Shown here piece by piece: positions 35,451 to 44,192 of a DNA stretch of 64,000 nucleotides (positions are counted from its first letter, which is position 1; every line of letters begins with the position of its first letter). The notes under the pieces were generated by a model. It did not search any database, was not told the DNA's origin, and was given only the letters and a program-made list of their open reading frames with translations. Source of the DNA: Desulfosporosinus orientis DSM 765 (GTDB taxonomy: Bacteria > Bacillota > Desulfitobacteriia > Desulfitobacteriales > Desulfitobacteriaceae); the NCBI RefSeq assembly GCF_000235605.1, contig NC_016584.1, forward strand, positions 4,818,001-4,882,000, read 5' to 3'. Made by a program: the position numbers and the translations under genes.

Positions 35451-36290
35451 TTAACCCAGGGCTCGATAGGTTTGCTGCAGAAACAGTGCATCCTCTTCTA
35501 AGACAGGACTTTCAGAAATCGCCAAACCTTCCACGCCATAACTGCGGCATGCTCTGAGTAAGTCTTCATAACGAAAGTCGGATTCTTTCAGGGCCAGATG
35601 GCGTTTCTCTCCTTTTATTCCATACTCAATCCCGGAAATATGAAAATGCACATTGCTAACCCAGCGTTCCCCCAATTCTTCAGCCGTTATATCCAAGATC
35701 TCACAAAACTCGTCATAGGTGTTGTACCTGCCGTTTGTCCGGGCGTGGAGATGCCCGAAGTCAATACAAGGCAATACCCCAGGAATCTCTTTGGCAATTT
35801 GAATGGTTTCGGCAAGATCTCCCAGCTGAGTTCCTTTGCCTGTTGTCTCCGGCCGCAGGATAACATCATTTCCTTCGGCATCCAAAGTCTCCCGGACAAG
35901 GGAGAGTTCTTTGATGACACGCTTAAGAACTACCTCATCAGAATCATCGTGTTTGAAGGCAGGATGAAAAACAACGCTCCGCACACCAATGATCTGGCCG
36001 ATTCGTGAGGTCTGTATTATTCGATCCCGGCTGGCTGAGATTTTGTCCGGTTCACGGGAGTTTAAATTTATATAGTAAGGGGCATGACAACTCAAAGCGA
36101 TGTTCTCTACTTTAGCAACTGCTCCAACTTTTTTTGCTTTTTCTTCGCCCATACGAACACCTTGAACAAACTCTAATTCCATGGCCTCAAGATTTAGCTC
36201 GCGAACACGTCTTACCCCTCCTTCACTGGATCGATCCTTAGCGGAAAGCGGGACACCGGCTGTTCCAAATAATAACGGCAAATAATTCAC
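35451..36290 (-). CDS. Endonuclease IV-like TIM-barrel protein
   Basis: A 279-residue protein of the AP endonuclease 2 / xylose-isomerase-like family. Candidate zinc ligands follow the Nfo order: SCHAPYYINL, VFHPAF, RPETTGKGTQLGDL, CIDFGHLHAR, VHFHISGI and ISESPVLEEDALF. The C-terminal part is close to Nfo, but the N-terminus is short and starts with GTG at 36290 without a clear ribosome binding site. It may cleave abasic sites; another TIM-barrel role is possible. Confidence 0.82.
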   Translation of the reverse strand: MNYLPLLFGTAGVPLSAKDRSSEGGVRRVRELNLEAMELEFVQGVRMGEEKAKKVGAVAKVENIALSCHAPYYINLNSREPDKISASRDRIIQTSRIGQIIGVRSVVFHPAFKHDDSDEVVLKRVIKELSLVRETLDAEGNDVILRPETTGKGTQLGDLAETIQIAKEIPGVLPCIDFGHLHARTNGRYNTYDEFCEILDITAEELGERWVSNVHFHISGIEYGIKGEKRHLALKESDFRYEDLLRACRSYGVEGLAISESPVLEEDALFLQQTYRALG

Positions 36291-36388
36291 TCCATTGCTA
36301 TTTTTTATACATTATATCCTTATTCTTCTAAAAAGCCAATGAACTGTTGTTTATTGGCTGCCTTTCCATTAATAATCACAAACACTTT

Positions 36389-36418
36389 ACATACTGTTCT
36401 GTAAAAATAGCTATACTA
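36389..36418 (+). promoter_or_regulatory. Candidate forespore sigma-G promoter of the SASP gene
   Basis: ACATA (36389-36393) and TATACTA (36412-36418) with an 18-bp spacer fit the sigma-G pattern GYATR / CATAMTA and lie about 55 bp upstream of the SASP start. Confidence 0.6.
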
Positions 36419-36472
36419 ATAACACTTTCATCATAGTTGTGCTGAAAGAAACTCTTGTAAAGGAGGTTCCTT

Positions 36473-36661
36473 ATGTCAAGAAAACGGAGCAGCATTATGT
36501 CTGATGCCTTAAAAGAACAGATTTCTCAAGAATTAGGTTTTGCAGGAACCCTTCATAAAGAAGGATTTGGAGGAGTTTCTTCAAGAGACTGTGGTAATAT
36601 GGTAAAACGAGCTATTGAAATGGCCGAACGAAATCTGCCAGGAAACAATAAGACCTATTAA
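36473..36661 (+). CDS. Small acid-soluble spore protein, alpha/beta type
   Basis: A 62-residue protein with the alpha/beta SASP motif: MSDALKEQISQELGFAGTL, GGVSSRDCGNMVKRAIEMAE. It coats and protects DNA in the dormant spore; the germination protease site would be near ELGF. The C-terminal motif has a Cys (RDCG) where many have N or Y. AAAGGAGG precedes the ATG. Shows that the organism forms endospores. The 182-bp gap before it holds only the promoter. Confidence 0.93.
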   Translation: MSRKRSSIMSDALKEQISQELGFAGTLHKEGFGGVSSRDCGNMVKRAIEMAERNLPGNNKTY

Positions 36662-36692
36662 ATAAGCCATATTTTTCAAAAAAATCTTTGAA

Positions 36693-36733
36693 GGGGCTGT
36701 TCGAAAACTTGTATAGTTTTCCCACAGCCCCTG
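36693..36733. terminator. Bidirectional terminator between SASP and hsp20 genes
   Basis: GGGGCTGT...GAAAACT pairs with AGTTTTC...ACAGCCCC. A T7 run follows on the minus strand a few bases later; the plus-strand tail is TGTTATT. Confidence 0.75.
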
Positions 36734-36759
36734 TTATTGGTTTCCTAAATAAAAATAAA

Positions 36760-37188
36760 TTAGTGGAAATCTACATCTATTCGACGAGCAGCCGGATGAG
36801 GGTCTTTTAAAAAGCTAAGTTTTAAGAGACCGTTTTTGTAACTTGCCTGGGCTCCATCAGTTTTAACCATTGCCGGCAGTGTTAAGGCTCGAGAAAATTT
36901 GCCACAATAACGCTCAGAGTGATGGGAAACCCATTCTTCCTCATCAAAGGTGGTCTTCCTGATTTCTCCCTGGATTAATAATCTATTTTCATCTAACGTA
37001 ATGCTTAAATCCTCAGCCTTTTCGATACCCGGTATTTCTGCCGTAACCAGAACCTTATTCTGGGTTTCTTCGATATCCACCCGATACCACCTATCTGAAG
37101 CAGTTTCCCTTTCAGGCCTCATAAGCCTGTCCATTTCGTTCCAGAAGGGTTCAAACATACGATAAGGCTCCCTGGGAATTAAAGACAT
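36760..37188 (-). CDS. Small heat-shock protein, Hsp20/alpha-crystallin family
   Basis: A 142-residue chaperone. The alpha-crystallin domain spans about 40-135 (YRVDIEETQNKVLVTAEIPG, SITLDENRLLIQGEI) with the family end motif in YKNGLLKLSFLK; the N-terminal arm MSLIPREPYRMFEPFWNEMD is typical of clostridial members. It binds unfolding proteins without ATP. I see no CIRCE element in the 114-bp upstream gap, which instead holds the terminator of the next gene. Confidence 0.92.
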   Translation of the reverse strand: MSLIPREPYRMFEPFWNEMDRLMRPERETASDRWYRVDIEETQNKVLVTAEIPGIEKAEDLSITLDENRLLIQGEIRKTTFDEEEWVSHHSERYCGKFSRALTLPAMVKTDGAQASYKNGLLKLSFLKDPHPAARRIDVDFH

Positions 37189-37251
37189 GCTATCACCTCT
37201 CCGTTGATTTTTAGTTGTTTAGCCAGCCAATACTGACATTGTCCCCAATAG

Positions 37252-37298
37252 CAAAAAAAGCTATCCAAAGAATCGGTCTTTACTTTGGTTAGCTTTTT
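37252..37298 (-). terminator. Terminator of the kinase/c-di-GMP gene pair
   Basis: On the minus strand AAAAAGCTAACCAAAG pairs with CTTTGGATAGCTTTTTTT over a 12-nt loop, ending in seven T. Confidence 0.88.
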
Positions 37299-37302
37299 CA
37301 AT

Positions 37303-39942
37303 TTAAGAATGCCGTTTCTCTGAGAGCTTTTGTATAAATAATCCGGCAATACTAGGATCGAACTGAGTACCGGAATTCCTCCTGATTTCCTCCATAGCTT
37401 GTTCTTCTGTCAAAGAAACCCGGTAAGGACGCTCACTGATCATAGCATCATAGCTGTCGGCCAGAGCAATAATCCTTGATATTAATGGAATAGCTTCTCC
37501 TTTGATACCTTTAGGATAGCCTTTGCCATCCCATCGTTCATGATGAGCTAAGATACAGTCGGCCAATTCCACCATTTCATAGGACGAGTTCAAAATTCTG
37601 TACCCTATCTCGGGATGCTTCTTTAAATCTTCCCACTCACTGTCGGTAAGCTTTCCAGGCTTGTTGAGAATATCTTCGGCAATAGCAATTTTTCCGATAT
37701 CATGAAGTAAGCCAACAAGTCTGAGTCGGCTAATTTCAATTTCAGAGAAACCTATCGCCCTTCCTATATCCTGACAAATTTGACTTACTCGTTTGGAGTG
37801 TTGTTCCTCTCTAGGGTTTTTTTCGTGTAATGTGTTAATAATTGTCTTTACTGCATTGCCCCTCATTCCTTCATTTTCAATGACTTTATGCTTGTACATG
37901 ATATCCTCAGCACTTTTTAAAACCTTTAAGATACTCTCACCGGGGACCCTCTTGGTATCCCAGCCAAAGGATATGCTCATGCGAATGGCATTAATCAGTA
38001 CACTTCCATAGTTTTCTCGAATTTGGGTTACAACTTTTTCTGCTTCCTCTGAAGTCGTCTTGGGCAGCAGAATAAGAAATTCGTCTCCCCCCCAGCGAGC
38101 AACAATGTCATCTTTTCGGCAAGCACTTTGTATTGCTTTTGCTGCTTCTTGCAAAAGTTGATCCCCGACATCGTGGCCAAAGGCATCATTGATAATCTTC
38201 AGACCATTGACATCTCCAATAATAATCGAGATGGGAATATTTTGTTCGCTATCCAAGCGTTTAATTTCTTCTTCATAAAACCTTCTATTATAGAGCTCTG
38301 TCAAAGGATCGTGATAGCTCAAAAAACGATTTTCATCCTCTCTCATTTTGCGATCCGTGATATCTCTAATAATGCTTAAGAGAACTCGTCTTTCCCCCAA
38401 AGTAGTTCCTTGGGAACTAACTTCCACATTGATGGGGGTCCCATCTTTCAGATAATGAACTGTATCAAAAAGAGCTCCTTCCGTATCAGCCAAATTCATT
38501 TGCTCTGCAATCACAGATGTTTCACTGCACTTTCGCAAGTCAAAGATTGTCATTGACAAGAGTTCATCATAAGTATAGCCATAGATCTCAACAGCAGCAT
38601 TGTTGGCTTCAAGAATATGCCCTTTTTGGTCACTGAAAAGCATGGCGTCTTTAGCGTTTTCAGCCAAAACCTGATATTTGTGAAGCCGTTCGTGGAGTTT
38701 TTTTAATTCGGTTATATCCACACCTATGCCCGCAAAATATGGTTTATCATCAATTATGACTTTACTGGCTGTGAACAGCATAGGAATTTTTGTACCGTCC
38801 TTCTTCTGGAGATCAGCTTCAGCGTTGCCGTAACCCGTCTTATCAACCATTGCAATCCCTTCTAAAACGGCTTTTTGGCTTGCTTCATCCCCTTTATACC
38901 AGTCCAGCAAATTCATTTGCGCCAATTCCTCAGCGCTATAGCCCGTCATTTCCTCGTGTTTTTTATTCCACCTTACTAATTTGCTATTATCGTCATAGAG
39001 ATAAATCATCCCATGGGCACTATTAAATAAGGCATCTGTAAAGACTCTTTCCTTACTTAATTCATTTTCGGCCCGGATCCTTTCAATTATCTCTTCTTCC
39101 AAGATACTGTTCAGGTCCTGAAGCTGAATGGTTCGTTCAATAACCTTACTTTCTAATTCTTCATTAAGCACTTTTACTTCTTCTTCGGCCTTTTGACGTT
39201 TGACAATCTCTTCTTCGAGGATGGCGTTGATTTCTTCAAGTTCTGCATTGGTCTCTTCCAGTTGGATAGTCCTTACCTTAATTCTCTGTTCAAGGTCTTT
39301 ATTCAAATTGATGATTTCTATTTCCTTAAGAATTTTTTCATCAACTTTTTCCTTTAACAAATTATTTCGTAAAGCGTTCTTTGCAAGTTGTTGTACCTTA
39401 AAGTACAGGTAATTACAGATATTTTCAAATTGTTCACGAGTCATCCTTTTAGCCTTCATTAATTCCCGTTGATAAACTTCCGGGTCCATACCAATTAAGT
39501 CGGCATACTGGAATTCATCCCTTCTATAGTCTTCGTCCAGGACTTGCCCTACCAGCCAATTGGCGATGTGCTCTCCTGCAACGATAATACTTGCTCCCCC
39601 GTCAAGAAACCCCCCGCTCATGCAGCGCTGAATATTGGGCCCCTTTTTGTTGGGACCGCCAATGATTGAATCTGAAATCAGACAATTCTTGCGCCCGATT
39701 TCGGTTTTCCTAATTTCAGTGCACAAACTGCAGAACCCACTTGGCTTAGTGATCGGCGTTCCATCAGGCTGAGTAATCATTGAAGCCACACCCGTCGCAG
39801 CAGAAAATAAATCCTGTAGCGTTTGCATTTCCTCCAAATCAAAAAGTTCCTCAAAGGAATACGTTCTTTTTGGGTTATCATCGATCAACTTTCTGCTCAT
39901 CCTCTTCACCTTACCTCTAATCTCATAACCATGGTCAATCAT
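37303..39942 (-). CDS. PocR-PAS-PAS-GGDEF-HD-GYP signalling protein
   Basis: An 879-residue cytoplasmic protein. Order: PocR sensory domain (about 30-190, with CSLCTEIRKTEIGRKNC), coiled coil with two EE-rich repeats (200-300), PAS1 (about 310-420), PAS2 (430-550), GGDEF (560-710) with RKDDIVARWGGDEF, thus intact active site and RxxD inhibitory site, and HD-GYP (730-879) with LLHDIGK and HHERWDGKGYPKG. It should make and break cyclic di-GMP, with the balance set by the sensor. PocR domains are thought to bind small hydrocarbon-derived ligands or redox cues. Its ATG at 39942 overlaps the kinase stop by 8 bp; an in-frame ATG at 39900 behind AAGGTG is an alternative. Confidence 0.93.
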   Translation of the reverse strand: MIDHGYEIRGKVKRMSRKLIDDNPKRTYSFEELFDLEEMQTLQDLFSAATGVASMITQPDGTPITKPSGFCSLCTEIRKTEIGRKNCLISDSIIGGPNKKGPNIQRCMSGGFLDGGASIIVAGEHIANWLVGQVLDEDYRRDEFQYADLIGMDPEVYQRELMKAKRMTREQFENICNYLYFKVQQLAKNALRNNLLKEKVDEKILKEIEIINLNKDLEQRIKVRTIQLEETNAELEEINAILEEEIVKRQKAEEEVKVLNEELESKVIERTIQLQDLNSILEEEIIERIRAENELSKERVFTDALFNSAHGMIYLYDDNSKLVRWNKKHEEMTGYSAEELAQMNLLDWYKGDEASQKAVLEGIAMVDKTGYGNAEADLQKKDGTKIPMLFTASKVIIDDKPYFAGIGVDITELKKLHERLHKYQVLAENAKDAMLFSDQKGHILEANNAAVEIYGYTYDELLSMTIFDLRKCSETSVIAEQMNLADTEGALFDTVHYLKDGTPINVEVSSQGTTLGERRVLLSIIRDITDRKMREDENRFLSYHDPLTELYNRRFYEEEIKRLDSEQNIPISIIIGDVNGLKIINDAFGHDVGDQLLQEAAKAIQSACRKDDIVARWGGDEFLILLPKTTSEEAEKVVTQIRENYGSVLINAIRMSISFGWDTKRVPGESILKVLKSAEDIMYKHKVIENEGMRGNAVKTIINTLHEKNPREEQHSKRVSQICQDIGRAIGFSEIEISRLRLVGLLHDIGKIAIAEDILNKPGKLTDSEWEDLKKHPEIGYRILNSSYEMVELADCILAHHERWDGKGYPKGIKGEAIPLISRIIALADSYDAMISERPYRVSLTEEQAMEEIRRNSGTQFDPSIAGLFIQKLSEKRHS

Positions 39943-41218
39943 AATCTTCTCTTTGCAAAAGACCTGGCTTTCTGTGTTGCTCTGCGGCCGGCGGTATGTT
40001 AAATCTGACTCGGATATTCGTTCCCAAAGGGTTGCTTTCGATAGTTATGTCTGCATTATGGCGAATAACGATACTTTGGCAAATTACGAGTCCTAAGCCA
40101 ATCCTATTTTTTTTCGTTGTTAAAAAAGGGGTTCCCAACTGATTAATAATATCTGTATTAATGCCTGATCCATTATCTCTGATTATAAGCGACAGAGCAT
40201 TAACATCCCTGCAAGTCCTGATAGAGACCTGGCCTCCTTTATCAAGGGACTCCAAAGCATTGTTGATGAGGTTTCTGATCAACTTTTGTATTTCAAACTC
40301 ATCTAAAAGTATCTCCGGAAGCTCTTCCAGATGGATATCTAATGTTTTTCCCTGGGCCATGGCTATGGTTTGCAGAGCTGGTGACATCCCAATTATTATT
40401 TGATTTAAATTTTTAATTTCCAAATTCATACATCTATTAGGATCCGTTAATATCAATTCACTGATAACAAAATTGGCATGGTTCAGTTCTTCAAGCATAA
40501 AACCGGCATTTTCCAAAAATTGTTCCGGGCTAATCACACCATCCTCCGCAAGTTGGAGAAACCCATGCACACCGGAAATTGTATTTCTAATTTCGTGAGC
40601 GAGACCGGCCGCTACCTTGCCGATAACCTTAATACTTTCATTCTTTAATGCCTCAGCCTCCCCTTGCCTGCGCCGGGATATGTCCTGAACACAACTTAAT
40701 AATATGGTTTCAAAGCGAAAGGATCGTACTTCGACAGGAAAGCGCTCTCCGTTCTTTCGGACATGTTCCGTTTCGAAGACGATTCCGTTGTGATAGGCTT
40801 CATGTATTTGTTGCTTGATTAAACCTCTGGTTTCTGCTGTTCTAAGATCTCGGACTTTCATGGTATTCAGCTCTTCTCGAGTGAAACCATAGGCTGCTAA
40901 GGCTGCTTTATTCCCTTCAAGGATGTTTCCCTGCAAATCAATTAATAAAAAAATATCCGGTGAATTTTCAAAAAGCAGGCAATATTTTTTTAGAATATAA
41001 CGTCTTCTTGCTCCCTCAAACTTGATACAGCCTTGATTTAGTGAATTTGGATACACTCTGCAGTCTTCTTTACAAGTAATATTTTTTCCTGAGGATACCC
41101 TTCCGTTAAGAACCGAACTTTCATTGACTTGGATTAACGCTAAACTTGGTTTAGAAAGGTTAGTTGTACTAAAGGGGATTTCGTTCTTCCAATCATCGAA
41201 CATGGTATTTTCCATCAT
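39935..41218 (-). CDS. PAS-domain histidine kinase, soluble
   Basis: About 427 residues, no transmembrane helix. The N-terminal 100 residues hold four Cys (CKEDC, then QGC and KKYC), then one PAS domain (about 85-190, IDLQGNILEGNKAALAAYGF), the phosphoacceptor helix GLAHEIRNTISGVHGFL with Thr where most have Pro, and the ATPase domain (NLINNALES, DNGSGI, GLGLVICQSIV). The start at 41218 is chosen for AGGTAATTTT; an ATG at 41254 is also possible. No response regulator is adjacent; the next gene, overlapping, is the c-di-GMP protein. The Cys cluster could sense redox state or bind metal; this is inference. Confidence 0.9.
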   Translation of the reverse strand: MMENTMFDDWKNEIPFSTTNLSKPSLALIQVNESSVLNGRVSSGKNITCKEDCRVYPNSLNQGCIKFEGARRRYILKKYCLLFENSPDIFLLIDLQGNILEGNKAALAAYGFTREELNTMKVRDLRTAETRGLIKQQIHEAYHNGIVFETEHVRKNGERFPVEVRSFRFETILLSCVQDISRRRQGEAEALKNESIKVIGKVAAGLAHEIRNTISGVHGFLQLAEDGVISPEQFLENAGFMLEELNHANFVISELILTDPNRCMNLEIKNLNQIIIGMSPALQTIAMAQGKTLDIHLEELPEILLDEFEIQKLIRNLINNALESLDKGGQVSIRTCRDVNALSLIIRDNGSGINTDIINQLGTPFLTTKKNRIGLGLVICQSIVIRHNADITIESNPLGTNIRVRFNIPPAAEQHRKPGLLQREDYD

Positions 41219-41448
41219 AAAATTACCTATACATTTTTCTCCCACAATAATCATCCCTTTCTTTTTTACTCAACCGAAAATCCTGTCAATTCATGGTATT
41301 CTTTACGAATTCTATTTTTTTGAATTAATTATCAGTTTGCCTTGTGTATTACTTTCAACACATGTTTCAAATTCCCTCTATCCTTTGACATTTTTTTTCT
41401 TTTATATCACACTTTGTAATTTCTATATCAAAGCTGACTAAAAAGCGT

Positions 41449-41482
41449 TAAAAAAGCACTAGCATTTCCAGATGCTAGTGCT
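41449..41482 (-). terminator. Terminator of the VCBS/FG-GAP-like gene
   Basis: Perfect 11-bp stem AGCACTAGCAT / ATGCTAGTGCT, followed by six T on the minus strand. Confidence 0.9.
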
Positions 41483-41494
41483 CTCTCTTTCAGA

Positions 41495-42331
41495 TCAATC
41501 TAATTTATCTTTGATCCTCTCACTGATTAACTTCATCTTATTATTGCTTATTTTCCATGTGGATTCAGCGTAGGCCACCGTATTAGCATGGAACCCAACA
41601 GAAATTCTTTGTATACCTTGAAGTTCAAGTATACCGTCGTTATCCTCATCCTCCGGCTTTAAGACTCCATAACCATCGACAAGGACCATAGGATTTTTTA
41701 ATAATTCACCCTCTTTATTGTAAATGCCCATCTCTTCGTAATTTACCGAACCTTGCCCGAGATCGACTGTAGTTCTAAAATTAGTGCTCTTATCAATAAC
41801 ACTTAGCTTATATCCCGGAAGACATTGGGTCTCAAGCTCTAAGCCTTGATTTAAATCCTTTTGGGTGACAATCCCCTTGACTTGATCATCCTGATAAACC
41901 AGCAGACTATACTGATACACCCCGCCGCTGCCTCCCGTTGCCAGGGAAACCAAGATATCCTGAGATAAAGGTTTCGTGAAACTGCCTATATAGATCTGGG
42001 GCTCATAGCCAACGTTGAGTTCTCCAATCGAAGCTGCGGAAAACTCCCTTGTTTGACCGTTCTTTACGGCAATTCCAATATTCCCGACGAAAGGACTGTC
42101 TTCATATTCTTTCACTCCATACAGCACCACATCATCCTCTATCCCGTCACTATTAAGATCAGCTTTTTTACTGTCATAAACATAAGTATTTTTTTCTAAT
42201 GTTATACCTTTAGGAACAAACACTGTTCCCGGCTGATAAGTATCTGTCGTTCCTGCTGGCCCTATACCGGCAGTCCCTAACATCAGCGCGATTATTCCTG
42301 TAAACACGATCCTCATCATTTCTGTCTTCAT
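41495..42331 (-). CDS. Secreted protein with FG-GAP/VCBS-like repeats
   Basis: A 278-residue protein with an N-terminal signal peptide (MKTEMMRIVFTGIIALMLG). Two acidic calcium-type loops are visible: KKADLNSDGIEDDVVLYG and EDEDNDGILELQG, as in integrin-like FG-GAP/VCBS proteins of Clostridia. The start at 42331 has GAGGTG at good spacing. Probably exported; function unknown. It is a single-gene unit between comM and the sensory kinase gene. Confidence 0.7.
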   Translation of the reverse strand: MKTEMMRIVFTGIIALMLGTAGIGPAGTTDTYQPGTVFVPKGITLEKNTYVYDSKKADLNSDGIEDDVVLYGVKEYEDSPFVGNIGIAVKNGQTREFSAASIGELNVGYEPQIYIGSFTKPLSQDILVSLATGGSGGVYQYSLLVYQDDQVKGIVTQKDLNQGLELETQCLPGYKLSVIDKSTNFRTTVDLGQGSVNYEEMGIYNKEGELLKNPMVLVDGYGVLKPEDEDNDGILELQGIQRISVGFHANTVAYAESTWKISNNKMKLISERIKDKLD

Positions 42332-42359
42332 AAAAAACACACCTCATTCCCTAGTACTT

Positions 42360-43889
42360 CTAAAGTTGATAACACTTATCTAAGGCCCGAAACTGAATGG
42401 CCTCAGCTAAATACTCAGGAAGAATTTCTGCAGAACCTTCAAGGTCAGCAATGGTACGAGCTACTCTAAGAATCCGATCGTGGGCACGAGCACTAAGATG
42501 TTGAGTATTATAAACCGATTGCAGCAGTGCTTCCCCTTTTGCCGATAATTTCCCGTATTCCTTGCTTTCTTTAGCTGTCATCTCCGCATTGGTTTTCTCC
42601 GGTCCCAGCCTCGCCCATTGCCTTTGCCGGGCAGCCGTCACTCTCTCCCTAACGACACTTGAAACCTCGTTATCCCCCTTGTTCTTTAAGTCATCATAAT
42701 TTAACCGGGGAACTTCAACCTGTATATCGAAACGATCCAATAAAGGGCCGGAAATTCTGCCCAGATAGTTCTGAATCTGCAGGGGCGTACACTGGCAGAC
42801 TCTGCCCTGATCACCGTAATAACCACAAGGGCAGGGATTCATGCTGGCCACGACACTGACATGAGCCGGGTAAGTAATACTGCCCGCCTGCCTGGTGATC
42901 TTTAATTCCCGGTCTTCCAAAGGCTGGCGGAGACATTCTAAAACTTCCCGTGCAAACTCCGGCAATTCATCTAAAAACAATACTCCCCGGTTGGCAAAGC
43001 TTAATTCGCCGGGACGCAGATTTCTGCCCCCGCCGATCATCCCTACTTTAGTGATGGTGTGATGAGGGCCGCGAAAGGGCCGGTCTGGAACTAAGGAGCC
43101 ATGGCAGTTCAATAAGCCGCAAACACTGTAAAGCTGGGTGACCTCAATGCTCTCCTTCTCATTTAAAGGAGGTAGTATCCCGGAAAAGGCTTTCGCCAGC
43201 AAAGTTTTGCCTGACCCCGGCGGACCGACTAACATCACATTATGCCCGCCTGCGGCAGCTATTTCCAGTGCCCGTTTTGCAAGATACTGACCGTGAACAT
43301 CAGCCCAATCCACCTTAACTTTATTAATTAGTTCAGGATGAGGAACCTTAACCAGGATTTCATCCTCAAAGCTTTTTGTCTCCAAAGCCTTGACTGCCTG
43401 GGCCAGGGTGGCGGCGCTATGGCTCTCTAATTCAGTGACTAAGTGTGCTTCAGCCAGATTTTCCGGAGGGACTACCAGGCTGACTTTCTTTGCTTCTTCT
43501 TTATTTAAGGCCATAGCCATGGTGAGTACACCGGGCACGGGCCTGAGGCTCCCTTCTAAGGAAAGTTCACCGGAAAACACATAGTCGGCCAAAGCGGCTG
43601 AAGTGCATTGATGGGTTGCCGCCAGTATCCCGATGGCAATGGGCATGTCCAGGCCTGATCCTTCTTTACGCAAATCCGCAGGGGCTAAGTTCACTGTGAC
43701 CCGCTGCAAGGGGAACTGATAGCCCGAATTGCGAATGGCCGATCGCACCCGATCTCTCGCCTCTCTGACCGCCGTATTGGGAAGCCCGACAATTTCGAAG
43801 CTGGGCAAGCCATTGGACACATCAACTTCGACACGGATTAAGTGAGCTTGTAAGCCCAGGACTGTCATTCCATAGACTGCAGCGAACAA
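42360..43889 (-). CDS. comM: YifB/ComM family Mg-chelatase-like AAA ATPase
   Basis: A 509-residue protein. N-terminal Lon-like domain (VEVDVSNGLPSFEIVGLPN, RVTVNLAPADLRKEGSGLDMPIA), AAA+ core with Walker A VGPPGSGKTLLAKAF and Walker B GVLFLDELPEF, a zinc-finger-like CPCGYYGDQGRVCQC, and the C-terminal LSARAHDRILRVARTIADLE. ComM is a helicase that extends branch migration in transformation. The start is TTG at 43889, since AAGGAGGAG lies 6 bp upstream and other homologues start at this point (LFAAVYG); the frame is open to 44084. Confidence 0.92.
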   Translation of the reverse strand: MFAAVYGMTVLGLQAHLIRVEVDVSNGLPSFEIVGLPNTAVREARDRVRSAIRNSGYQFPLQRVTVNLAPADLRKEGSGLDMPIAIGILAATHQCTSAALADYVFSGELSLEGSLRPVPGVLTMAMALNKEEAKKVSLVVPPENLAEAHLVTELESHSAATLAQAVKALETKSFEDEILVKVPHPELINKVKVDWADVHGQYLAKRALEIAAAGGHNVMLVGPPGSGKTLLAKAFSGILPPLNEKESIEVTQLYSVCGLLNCHGSLVPDRPFRGPHHTITKVGMIGGGRNLRPGELSFANRGVLFLDELPEFAREVLECLRQPLEDRELKITRQAGSITYPAHVSVVASMNPCPCGYYGDQGRVCQCTPLQIQNYLGRISGPLLDRFDIQVEVPRLNYDDLKNKGDNEVSSVVRERVTAARQRQWARLGPEKTNAEMTAKESKEYGKLSAKGEALLQSVYNTQHLSARAHDRILRVARTIADLEGSAEILPEYLAEAIQFRALDKCYQL

Positions 43890-43996
43890 GTGAATCTCCT
43901 CCTTAGGAGTAACAGTTCGCTTTGATTCTGAATATTCCTCCCCAAGAGGAGGATTTTTCCGGGACAAAGATAGCAGCAACGGACCCGGAAACTCAC

Positions 43997-44060
43997 GAAA
44001 AATACAAGAGTGCTGAGTTCTTCGGAAAGAAAAATACAAGAGTGCTGAGTTCTTCGGAAA
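43997..44060. repeat. 32-bp direct repeat, two copies
   Basis: Two adjacent 32-bp copies, each starting GAAAAATACAAGAGTGCTGA and ending GTTCTTCGGAAA, upstream of comM and downstream of the terminator of the kinase operon. A unit length not divisible by three shows that the open frame running through it is not coding. Confidence 0.85.
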
Positions 44061-44071
44061 GATAGAAAGAA

Positions 44072-44105
44072 ACAGGGAGCACAACTAACAGCTGTCGCTC
44101 CCTGT
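44072..44105 (-). terminator. Terminator of the response regulator/kinase operon
   Basis: On the minus strand ACAGGGAGC pairs with GCTCCCTGT over a 16-nt loop and is followed by TTTCTTTCT. Confidence 0.8.
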
Positions 44106-44192
44106 TTTATTAACTGTATCGATGTAACTTCTTATACCCCTGCACTCAAGGGACTTAGCTAGGTTCTTAACCAGCAAATGAGCCAAACTAAT

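Noticed and set aside
43890-44084. Coding sequence through the 32-bp direct repeat ahead of comM
   Set aside because: The repeat unit is not a multiple of three and the TTG at 43889 with AAGGAGGAG matches the family start.
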